Source of the DNA: Aphrocallistes beatrix
Lineage: Eukaryota; Porifera; Hexactinellida; Sceptrulophora; Aphrocallistidae
Length of the DNA: 64,000 nt
Assembly: GCA_963281255.1 (NCBI GenBank)
Contig: OY725500.1
Location: forward strand, 558,001 to 622,000
Direction: 5' to 3'
Under the pieces are notes generated by a model. The model worked only from the letters and a program-made list of their open reading frames with translations. It had not been told where the DNA came from and searched no databases. A program made the translations under genes and the position numbers. Below, piece by piece: positions 32,791 to 42,123 of this stretch. How positions within the stretch are numbered: position 1 is the stretch's first letter; every line of letters starts with the position of its first letter.

Positions 32791-33479
32791 ATAATAAAGT
32801 AGGTACAAGTGTCGGCTTAGTCTACAGCGATTGGTCAATAGTTCCCATATGTTAGATATGCGATATTTGCGAAATCTAACTTTAGAATCAAATTGATTTG
32901 TTGGTTTTATGGTAGTATAAAAATAAATCACACCTCCCTCCACCAAATTTAGCTGATAAAGGCAGAAGTCTAAAGTTTGGGCAGCCATTAACCTAACACG
33001 GATAATTCTAGGAAGACATTTTCCGTTTCGTTTGTGGGCTAGTATAATGAAAATTTTGATCTTTGTCCTTTACTTGCATTGAAATTATAATATTATGTAA
33101 TGCCTTGGCTCACCACAATTTGTCAAACAGTTTGGATAGAAGACTGCTGCAAGGATTATTGACAAGTTTAGAAAACTCTCCATTTCAAAAACAAATTTGC
33201 AAGTTAACACAACTTCAAGGTAAATGAACGTAAAGAAATAATAGAGGCTATGCCTATGAACACAGATTTGCACGTGAGCATATGCCCTAGTATAGACGCT
33301 ACATAGAATAATTTACATATGATATCACAGTGAAATATTATCATATTCATAAGCACAATTCATTGAACCAATAGGATCAGATGATGACCAACCCCTGTCT
33401 AACCTTAGTTATGATGCAGAGGCTATATTTGATGTAAACAAATTCTAAATAATTCCATACAGGTTTCCTGGATTGTCAT

Positions 33480-33650
33480 GTCATGTCACGGGCCCTGAAC
33501 CTGGTAACAAGCAGGAGACCTGGGTGCACGGACCCCAGGTGTTGAGGGGACCCTGCTGATGAGACGACAGCCCCATGGGTTCTTTGGACCCGAGTAGGGA
33601 CAGTAGCCTTGGTTGGCGACCTCCCAACCGGTTCAAGCACTCATGCCAGT
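33480..33650. other. GC-rich island of unknown origin
   Basis: The run from GTCACGGGCCCTGAACCTGG to AACCGGTTCAAGCACTC is far richer in G and C than its neighbours. It is not a tRNA by eye and has no recognisable protein. It ends directly at a MITE (33652). It may be the tail of a retroposed element, but that is a guess. Confidence 0.35.
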
Positions 33651-33651
33651 A

Positions 33652-33834
33652 CAGTAGAACCTCCATAATACGACATCTGTATAATCCGGAAGACATGCTT
33701 AATCCGACCGTTTTCTACCAAACTGGATTAGCTGGGATCATAACTGACAGTATAAATTGCACTGTATAAGACAAGTTGGTAGTCGGACAGTCTTTTCGTT
33801 TCCCAGAGGGTGTTAAATTATGCAGGTTCTACTG
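33652..33834. mobile_element. TA-flanked MITE, CAGTAGAACCTCCATAATACG type
   Basis: The ends CAGTAGAACCTCCATAATAC and AAATTATGCAGGTTCTACTG are inverse copies, with TA on the left. The 183-bp element has no coding content. Confidence 0.75.
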
Positions 33835-33942
33835 ACTCTGACCAATCAGAGAGTTTAGTTATTGAAAGGCAAGTCAGTATCCAGAGTGGTTGGTCATAAC
33901 CTGACGACAGAAATGAAACATTGTTATGTATAATATTCTCAC

Positions 33943-33976
33943 CTGTCAGTGTCGCATTCATTATACTCGTGCACTT
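33943..33976 (-). CDS. Small juxtamembrane exon upstream of the transmembrane exon
   Basis: The 34-nt stretch lies between TTATCATTAG and GTGAGA. It codes KCTSIMNATLT and ends in a phase that completes an Asp codon with the exon at 32466. A sequence with NAT (possible N-glycosylation) before a membrane helix fits an extracellular stalk. The preceding exons were not found. Confidence 0.3.
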
Positions 33977-34837
33977 CTAATGATAAATACGCAATCTACA
34001 CAATATTCTAAAACTTGAAGTTCCAGCCTCGAAATTCAGAAATAAATAAGAATAACAGAAACAGAATATTATCCTATTCGTTTCAGAGGAAGTACATATT
34101 AATAATGGCACCGTTTTGCTAACTTTCAAAATTATTGGATTATCAGGGAATTTATCAGTTGAAGAGAAACAATGGGATGCTCTCAGGTAGAAATTAGCTT
34201 CAAATGAACACTTTTAAACATAAATATAGATTGAATTTGTACATAATTGGGGCAGACAAAAGTACAATTATATTTCAGGGATCACAGAAATGAAAAGATA
34301 TATACTAGACTACTTCATGAGGTGTAAATTAAACGCCCAAATAAAAGAAAAATTTAATAATTAGCTTTCGACTACTGACACAAACATTTCTTGCATACCT
34401 CATTATAAACGATTCCTGAGAATCATAATGATATATACCAGGTATGTAGCATCTATGCATATTTAATATTAAAATCAGTGAGTAAGTGGTTATAGAATGC
34501 TTTGTTGTAAGTTCAGTAAACTAAGAATAAGATCCTCCTTAGTCAACCAATAATGAACCAAAATGTTTGCAAATCCTAGGATATTAGACTCGATAAATGA
34601 CCTAGAACACTAAACCTTGATTAGGAAAAATTTTTAATTCCTGTATACGTAGTATCTATGTCAGCGGGGTTCAACCTTTTTTGGCTGTGGACCCCTATTG
34701 CAATTTTCCTATTTTCTGTGGACCCCCTCCCATTAACCGTAATACAAATTTCGAATCCTGTGGACCTCCTACGAAAAATTAAAACACCTACTATTTGGAT
34801 TATATTGATGCAATTAAGTTCTGATAGATGAGCACGC

Positions 34838-35022
34838 GAACCCTTAAATAGAAGAACGCCGTTGATACGAATTTGGATAATACGAAACTCCAGATAGTAT
34901 GAACAGATACTTTATTCCCGACGGAGGAAAATACATTGAAATAACTAGGGTTAATACGAATTCCGGATAATACGAACAGATTTCGACTGTTCTCTGGTGT
35001 TCGTATTAATGAGGTTCTATTG
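34838..35022. mobile_element. MITE of the AATACGAAC family (TA type)
   Basis: The interior GGATAATACGAAACTCCAGA, GACGGAGGAAAATACATTG and GGTGTTCGTATTAATGAGG, with the end GTTCTATTG, match the copy in the GGA intron (40119-40431). The left end is damaged. Confidence 0.65.
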
Positions 35023-35040
35023 TAGCTCTAACGATGTCAA

Positions 35041-35188
35041 CAGTGGCGTAGCCAGAGCGTTTGTGATGCCCGGGCCTGCTTCCATGGTCCAATAATTTCA
35101 ACATTCGAAAATTCGAAAGCTTAGCCAGGAGCACAAGGCTGACGCCCAGGCCCAGGCCCGGGTTGGCCCGGGTCTGGCTACGCCACTG
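35041..35188. mobile_element. hAT-type MITE with CAGTGGCGTAGCCAG ends
   Basis: The ends CAGTGGCGTAGCCAGAG and TCTGGCTACGCCACTG are inverse copies. The flanks are an 8-bp duplication with one change (GATGTCAA at 35033-35040, GACGTCAA at 35189-35196). The interior is GC-rich (CCCAGGCCCAGGCCCGGG). Confidence 0.88.
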
Positions 35189-35477
35189 GACGTCAACGCT
35201 ATATCGTAAATCCGTTCAAGGGGTGGGAGGGATGAAATGTGATTCTATGCAAATCCGTTCTTAAACCAAAAAGTGTAGGGATGTATACCCCAGGATTTGC
35301 ATCACTTCGAGTGTTGATATAAACTGAGTATTCTAAAAAACACATTTTAATAAAAAATAATCAAATAAGTTAAACTCTTCACCAAGAAAATATTTGAAAA
35401 AATTAGTCGCAGAAATTATTTAAAAAAGTTAGAGTTAAGCAATGTATACAAATGAAGCTCAATGATAATAAAATTAG

Positions 35478-37323
35478 TTAGAACTGCACATTCTGAGATT
35501 GCATGTTTTCAGACATAGCGGAAGGTCCACTATCAATCTCCTCATTTTGAGAGTAAACAAGGTCTGGGCAGCTCAAGTGGGTGACATGGGATTTTATGAT
35601 ATTCCTAATCTTCCTAGAATAGCCAGGGGCAGAAGTGTTGAAGGTGTGTCGGCGATTGGTATTCGTGAGTGAGTCTGTATAACTCAGCTCATCTCCAGAA
35701 CTGAAGGAATCTGGGTTTGAATCTGTAGAATGTAACATTGTAAATGCATATTAAATCATTATGCATCAAAGCTACGAAACACAAGAATACATACAGCCCA
35801 CGAATAACAAACTATAGTTGTGAGTTAAATTGATCAATATACTTGATTAGGACGGAGAAAGGGAACCGGAAATGGACGGAAGCACAAGCAAATCAAAAAT
35901 GATTGTATTTATATATTTACAAGTGACTCCGCTTAATCGAGACACTTTGGACCCGGATATTTTGTCCCGATTAAGTGGAGTACCCAATTAACCGATGAAA
36001 TTTAGTATTAGTTTCTATGTAAGGGAACCATTCCGTAACTTGGGATTTGTCCCAATTAAGCGGAGTTGACTGTCTAATGCTAGGTTATATGGGAGTGAAT
36101 CTCACCAATAGAAGTGTCCAATGAGAGTGTCTTGGAGTGGAGTTGTGAAGTGGTTTCTTCACCAATCGGAGTGAGAGGATTATAACAGCGGTCAACTGCC
36201 AAATCTAAACAGTTCACATTCAGTTCTCGTTGTGAAGTTATCGTCGATTCTTGTGGAGTAGTAGGTGTCTGTTCGTAAGTGGAATCATCTTCAAACGGTT
36301 TATGTGTAGAATCATCTTCCGTTAGTTGAATGGAGTTCGAGTCAGATACACATTCCTCTGTTGCTAACGAGATATTACCCGATTCAGTACTCTCTGTCTG
36401 ACTAGAAGATTCCTATAAGATTTAACAAAAATTAAATACAGGTGACACCACTTAAACGGGACACTTTGGTCCCCGGATATTTTGTCCCGACTAAGCGGAG
36501 TTCTCAATTAACCGATGGAATTTAGTATTAGCTTCTATGTATGGGAACCAGAGTTGGGTTTTGTCCGTCCAAAACAGGTTTTGGACAGGGCAGTGGACAA
36601 AACCTGGTTTTAACCGGTTAAAACCGGACAAAACTGGACAAAACCTAATGGAAAATGTAAATCATTGCAGTGGGTACGAAACAGTTTAGGATGGAAAGAG
36701 AGCGATGACAATGAATGGATTTTCTTGCTAACTCCTGTTTATTACCATAACTATATTTTGTATTCGATTTATCATGGAAGCCACGAACAACACTTGGACA
36801 AAACCTGGACAAGACTTGGACAAAACCTGGACAAGACTTGGACAAAACCTGGACAAGACTTGGACAAAACCTGGACAAAACTTGGACAAAACTTGGATAT
36901 AACTGTGAATTTATGAATTAAATTAAATTTTGAGGTTTTGTCCACCCAAGAGGTTTTGGACAGGACGGTTTTAACCTGGTTAAAACCACTAGGTTTTGTC
37001 CAAGTGGACAAAACCTGCCAACCCTGATGGGAACCATTCCGTTCCTGGAGACTTGTCCCGATTAAGCGGAGTTGACTGTATATTCATGTTTGGATATTAT
37101 AAATCAATGAGATTTTATAACTAATTAACTACTAACATAATTCTTATTCAATTTGGCGGTGATATGAATGAATATGAAAGGTAGGAAGGATAGAACTAAT
37201 GAAACAGCAAACTGATCGAAGAGATGTAGAATTCCAATGTCATACAAGATATAACATATTGCGAACACAAGAATGTTCATGAGGGAGTCTGAAATGAAGT
37301 GTGAATAGCTGTAGAGACTCATA
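35478..37323 (-). CDS. Putative three-exon membrane protein with Ser/Thr-rich tail
   Basis: Exon 3 (35722-35478) and exon 2 (36413-36106) have clean borders (TTATAG acceptor, GTGAG donor) and join in phase across an Asp codon, giving ESSSQTESTESG through DSNPDSFSSGDE to a stop after SQNVQF. The proposed exon 1 (37323-37138) starts MSLYSYSHFISDS, has two hydrophobic helices (LMNILVFAICYILYDIGIL and FAVSLVLSFLPFIFIHI), and ends LNKNY at a weak GTTAGT donor, in phase 0. About 246 residues in total. Exon 1 resembles the exon at 30739-30549. The tail is acidic and rich in Ser and Thr. No known family. The coupling of exon 1 to exon 2 is the weakest step. Confidence 0.42.
35930..36072. mobile_element. 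MITE of the CAGTCAACTCCGCTTAATCGGG family, in an intron
   Basis: It begins CAAGTGACTCCGCTTAATCG and ends CAATTAAGCGGAGTTGACTG next to a TA on the left. It lies in the intron between exons 2 and 3 of the putative membrane-protein gene, 33 bp beyond the exon 2 donor. Other copies: 36439-37078 and 58681-58833. Confidence 0.75.
36549..37026. mobile_element. hAT-type MITE nested in another MITE
   Basis: The ends CAGAGTTGGGTTTTGTCC and GCCAACCCTG are inverse in their outer 9 bases. The exact 8-bp duplication ATGGGAAC lies at 36541-36548 and 37027-37034. Subterminal blocks GGTTTTAACCGG and GGTTTTGTCC recur in both orientations. There is no transposase. Confidence 0.88.
36795..36896. repeat. 22-bp minisatellite inside the hAT-type MITE
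   Basis: About five copies of the unit ACTTGGACAAAACCTGGACA (plus AG) in tandem, the last ones degenerate. The unit is made from the same GGACAAAACC word that fills the ends of the host element. Confidence 0.85.
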
Positions 37324-38007
37324 TTGATGTGATACACTAACTAAAAGTACAAATGTGATGTGTTTAAACAATAATTAAACAACTTTTAAATCAGATTTGG
37401 AGTCGGGTTGGGGTTAGGGTTCGGTCCTGTTGGGTCATGAAGAGTGATTCCAACTCTGTTTCAACTTTAGCTGATAATTAGCATAGTCACTCTCACTATT
37501 CTAGAAAAGGGCGGGGAAATGGTAGAAATGGAGCAGAAAATGATTAATTGCAACTAATTTGATACGATTAATTCACTGAATTGTCCGCAATTTGTGATAA
37601 TACATTAATTGTATTTATTAAATTGCTTGCACTGCCTTCGTATTCTTTAAAATTGTGCAGGAGTGTATTTAAAATTAGTGGGTTTTTTGCAAGTACGCAA
37701 GTGTGAAATCAGAAATGAGGAATTTCGTCTGAAAGTTAGCTAGAACCTGCTTGAGAGCTGATAAGTATTAAACGTTGGATGAATATTTGTAGTAGTGGCA
37801 GTTATCTCATCGAAAATAAAATCAGTCGAGATAAATTAACAACATTCGCCCCTAGCTTATAGTAATATGTACACAGCAATAATAGTTTAAGTTTATTATA
37901 ACTAAGCAATAAATTAATATTTCACATTCTGAACATATACCATGAGATGAATTTCCTAGACAAACCGTCCATAAACGAAACAAGGAATAAACAATAATAT
38001 TTCTCAA

Positions 38008-41000
38008 TCAGACCCATTTGAGACCTGACACATCAATAACTTCTGTGACCTCTCTTCCACCTATAGAGAATGAAGAAACTAGTTTCAGCAGAACTTCTGC
38101 ACTCGTCTGGACGATGAGGAGGTTAGAGATAATGGGAGGAGGTTGGAAAGGGGTGTAGGGAAGGAGTGAGACTTGGGAAGGGGGGTGTAGTTTCACTTTC
38201 ATATCTTTGACGTGGGTAACGTGAAGAGAGAAATTCTCAACAGCAAACGGACTTAAATTGATCAGAGTAATCACAGCGGCTTTCACACCAGGGATATTCG
38301 GTGGGACAGATGGAAGGTTAGCAGAAGACACAGTGAAGATAACATTGTCCTTGGTGTAAGGAATGATGGCAGGAATTGGGCAGACTTGAATAGTCTTAAC
38401 TTCGATGGAATCTAAACTGAATGTAGGAGTACTGTTAGATGTTAGTGAGTTGTTAACTTGCAGCAATGGTTCGATTATTTTTGGTGATGGATCGATCACC
38501 TGTGGTGAAGGATCAAGGATTTTTGGAGTGGGGTCTTCTATTTTGGGTGTGGACATCGGGATAGTTGGAATCGGATTAGACAAAGGTAGTAGCATTTCAA
38601 CCGGAGCAGCTGATGACTGGATCGGTACAGTGTTTGTGACTGGCATTGAATTGAATGGGCCGAAGTCTTCTAAGAGTAGTTGAAGGTTTGAGTTCGTGTT
38701 CTGTGTGGGGTTGGCTGTGGTTGGGGTGGTAGTAAGGTCTAGATCAAGTAAGGACTCCATGCCGTAACTAGATGCAGTGCTATTCTGGGTAGGAGCTGGA
38801 GGGGATGATATGAGAGGGGGAACTTCTTTCGTAAGGCTTTTCTGCTGCTCTATCACTTTAGCGGATAGTGTATCGTACTTCTCTAACACACGAACTAATG
38901 CATCACTGCTCGCACAGACTTTACTCAACAAAATATCATCTTCCGTCGATTGTTCAGCTATCTTCTGTAGCTTCTCCTTCATAGCAACGCATGACCTACA
39001 CAAATATGTTATGAAACATGCTTTATCATTAATTGGGCATAATGTGCTTTAGTAACTGAGTTTGTTCGTAGCATTAGACTCAATACTAAGAATTCCATTT
39101 CTATCTATGCGAACTGTAAATAGGAATTAGTGGGTTGTTTCATAGAAAACTAAAGTACAGGTTAAGCGGATACATAAACTGAATGTATTGAAGAAAGGAA
39201 AGGAAACAAAGTTCGATATTGATTGGAACTAAATAAACACACATGTACTACTAGTTCCAATATCAACATATTCCAATAATTTATAAAAATATAGGATGCT
39301 TCATCCTATATTTTGAGAATAACAGGGAACAAATTACGTTATTTATTATCAATTTCACTATAAACTGATTTAACAGATGACATCATTGTAGTTGCAATGA
39401 TAGGAAGCAATCTAAAGAAAATCATTTTTCACAGTTCAAAATATAAATGTAAAGTCTCCACCAACGTTAATCATTAGGTGAATCTATAGTTCCAGTTCTA
39501 ATCGATTAGTTCAAGTTCAAAATGTGTTTCATTGTCTCGGAAATAAACCTTTTTAGCATTGTGATTAAAACGGAATCAGAATGAATCTATTAGTACCATC
39601 ATGATGTGAAGCTATGAACTCTGTGATAAGCTGTTTAATGAATAGTTATTAATAGAACACTGTGTTAGAGAATGTTAAATGGAATTTATTAAAAGGTTGT
39701 CTCATTTTTTTTTTCTCTAATTATCATTATCGCAAAAGTAAATATTTGAGTTTGCTGTGATCCCAATAGGGAATTGCCGATTTCTAAATATATTTTTGCG
39801 ATAAATTATTAAATAAAATTTTCAGAGAAAGTGAAGGTTGAATCAGGGTTATATCTACTTGGGGGGTAAGCTTCCCAAAATTTAACATCCTAGATAGAAC
39901 TCGGTGAATGCAATAAGCGTACTTTCTCAGCTCTAGGATCAGATCAACCTCTGCTTGAGAGGAAGAGACGGTGTAGTGTCCGAGTAGCTCATCTAATAGC
40001 TTCGCATTGTTCTGCACCAATTCTAGCTCCCTAGATCGATGCTGAGAGATCTCCATCTTCAGATTCTCCTTCTTGTACCTGTCCTGTATCATCTGGTTAG
40101 CTCGAGCCAAGTCTAAATATAGAACCTTGTTAATACGAAACTCTGGATGATACGAACAGACAGTAGAACTCGGATAAGACGTACCCCTTCTGGAAGGAAT
40201 TATTAGTACGTACTATCCGTAAGTACGTACTAGCCGAGTTTGTACTACATAGAAATCTATATTATTGATGGATTTAGGTTCAGAGAAATGAGTACGTACT
40301 AAACCGAAGAACGTATTGTCCGAGTACGTATTATCCCCTAAGGAGGAAAATGCATGTAAATCAGTTCGGTTAATACGAATAAATTTCGACTAAATTCGTT
40401 CATTGGTGTTCGCATTATCGAGGTTCCACTGTATAGGATATAATTAAACTTATACATAGCAACCCCGTTGGAAAGTCCCCTGGATTTTAACAGAAAATCC
40501 CTAGATGCTAATCACTTCTACAATTCATTCGTTCTTCATTTGTCTCAACACCTACCTCGTGGGTTCCTAGACTTGAGCAAGTTCTCCAACGCTTCTACCT
40601 CCTTCTCGTCGCTAATAATAGAATCCCTTGCCACCTCTTCTACGAGAGTAGGGGGTGCTTCAGGGAGGTTACCTTCGTCATCTATCAGACCTTCCTTCTT
40701 TAACATCTCGTACGCGTCCAGGACTTTAGTTTGCTTCGGTAGTCCTCTTCGCCATTGAAACAGAAGACTACGGATTTTAGCTTTGAGCTGATCAGAACTT
40801 GATTCCCCACTGTACTTCGGAGAAATTAGTTTAATCAGCTCATTCAAGAGTTTGAACTTTCCCACTTCATTATGGAACTTCACTCCACAATTCTTCACAC
40901 AGGCCTCCAGCACAGCTAGCGCCAGCAACTGTGTTCCCTCGTCTGGGACGCGGAGTTTGTTCGTTATCACTTTCATGGCCCCGAGGGACCCCTCTGGCTC

Positions 41001-41111
41001 CTCGTTGACCCGGTCACAGAAAGCCATCACGAACTCCCAATCCTGAAACCGATTGGTCGTGTTCTTAGCTTTGTTGAAGATGGACTCGAATCCGTCGTCC
41101 TTGGTTACCAT
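38008..41111 (-). CDS. GGA: GGA clathrin adaptor
   Basis: Three exons join in phase: 41111-40556, 40112-39923, 38995-38008, giving 577 residues (human GGA1 has 639). VHS domain about 1-150 (FESIFNKAKNTT, DWEFVMAFCDRVNEEPEGS, VLEACVKNCG). GAT domain about 170-300 (LLKSRNPR, DLARANQMIQDRY, NNAKLLDELLGHY, MKEKLQKIAEQS). Pro/Ser/Thr hinge about 310-450 with a clathrin-box-like SLLDLDL and DFGPF. The C-terminal gamma-ear (GAE) is about 455-577 (VIFTVSSANLPSVPPNIPGV, ALINLSPF-type strand, GREVTEVIDVSGL). GGAs sort cargo from the trans-Golgi to endosomes, bind ARF-GTP through GAT and acidic-dileucine tails through VHS. One GGA gene is usual in invertebrates. Intron 1 consists mostly of nested MITEs. 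Confidence 0.95.
40119..40431. mobile_element. MITE of the AATACGAAC family, with a second MITE inside, in GGA intron 1
   Basis: The outer copy runs from TAGAACCTTGTTAATACGAA to the end CGAGGTTCCACTG before TA, and matches 34838-35022. From 40161 (CAGTAGAACTCGGATAAGAC) to about 40340 (GTCCGAGTACGTATTATCC) is a different, partly inverse-repeated unit with AGTACGTACT words; it interrupts the outer copy between its GAACAGA and GGAGGAAAATGC blocks. Confidence 0.75.
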
Positions 41112-42123
41112 TATGCACAGCTAATATGCAGCTAGTTAGACACACATTAGAGCAGTGGTCCCATGGGGTTTGAGATTTCGTATTACGGTTAATGGGAGGA
41201 TTTTACAGAATATTGAAATATTGCATAGGTGTCTAGGACCAAAAAGGTTGAAACCGCTCCAATAGAGGCATAAACCATAGATATGAAGTGAAAGAGATAA
41301 TCAAGTTTGAATTCGTCCTTTCAAAGGTTTTTGAACAATGGATAAAGGTACGAATAGTAATCCAAAGAGATGGTTAATTTTTGCTAGCAATATACTTAAG
41401 CTTTATGGAGATTCGTCTATCTTACCATTTATCCAACAACTCGTGTAGATAAATTCATTGAAAAGTCTCTGAAACACTATTTTCATCAGGTGGTGAATGC
41501 TAAAATTACAATTGCCCAAGCGACTATTCGAGGATATCCAGTAGTGTATGGACGTCTGAATATACCGCATAGAATTGTTTGACATTTATAAATATAGTTA
41601 TTCTTATTACAATTAAGGAATAAAGTGATGACTACCATACTACATTATAGCGCTGTACAAATGATACTCTGTAAGCGCTAACTGTCTAAGTACAAATATT
41701 CGATTCAGATCATCCAATCAGAATTATCGCATCCAATCCACTCATGACATACCTAGAAGAGACAGAGAGGTAGAATCAAGTGTTTATTGATATAGACCCT
41801 TTTTTAGCCATGTTTAACTGTAGAAAACCGTTAAACCACGATAAACTCATGCTTCGCAAACCATGAACATGCTAGTATAATAACCTTCTGGATCAATTCG
41901 AGTCTACCTAGGTTCTGTGTAATTATCTGTAATAATTGATCCTGAATATTAGTGAAAACAGCTCTGCATTAATAATAAGTTATTCCTGGAGAATGCGTAC
42001 CAGCTCAACTAACACAGATACATGTCAACCGTACCGTTTTTTTCACTCTTCTATTTAACTAATTTTGTCCCGTTTAATGAAGTCTCCATTATGTCCCTTC
42101 TATTCCATGCTTAAAATACTTTT
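41112..42123. other. Intergenic stretch between CHCHD2/10 and GGA
   Basis: Positions about 41150-41262 are a worn hAT-type repeat (CAGTGGTCCCATGGGGTT to GGTTGAAACCGCTCC) related to 54158-54262. Positions about 42010-42165 are an AAAAGCGGGACGC-family MITE that overlaps the 3' end of the CHCHD2/10 frame. The remainder shows nothing I can support. Confidence 0.5.

Larger units (their letters stand above)
33977..35477. other. Intergenic stretch dense in MITEs
   Basis: Besides the entries at 34838 and 35041, positions about 34662-34772 hold a worn hAT-type repeat (CAGCGGGGTTCAACC, TGTGGACCCC) related to 41150-41262 and 54158-54262. No exon could be supported. Confidence 0.5.
36439..37078. mobile_element. 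MITE of the CAGTCAACTCCGCTTAATCGGG family, split by a hAT insertion
   Basis: Left part CAGGTGACACCACTTAAACG to 36548; right part from 37035 to the end AAGCGGAGTTGACTG before TA. Removing the hAT element and one copy of its 8-bp duplication leaves a normal family member of about 155 bp. Confidence 0.85.

Noticed and set aside
32689-32988. A 99-residue frame starting MAAQTLDFCLYQ
   Set aside because: Its C-terminal third is MITE sequence and the rest has no recognisable domain or splice borders.
33575-33640. Possible tRNA-like B box in CCGGTTCAAGCACTC
   Set aside because: No matching A box at the right distance and no cloverleaf could be drawn.
36645-37011. Repetitive frames with the pattern FVQVLSKSCPG and its antisense
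   Set aside because: They are translations of the 22-bp minisatellite in a hAT MITE.
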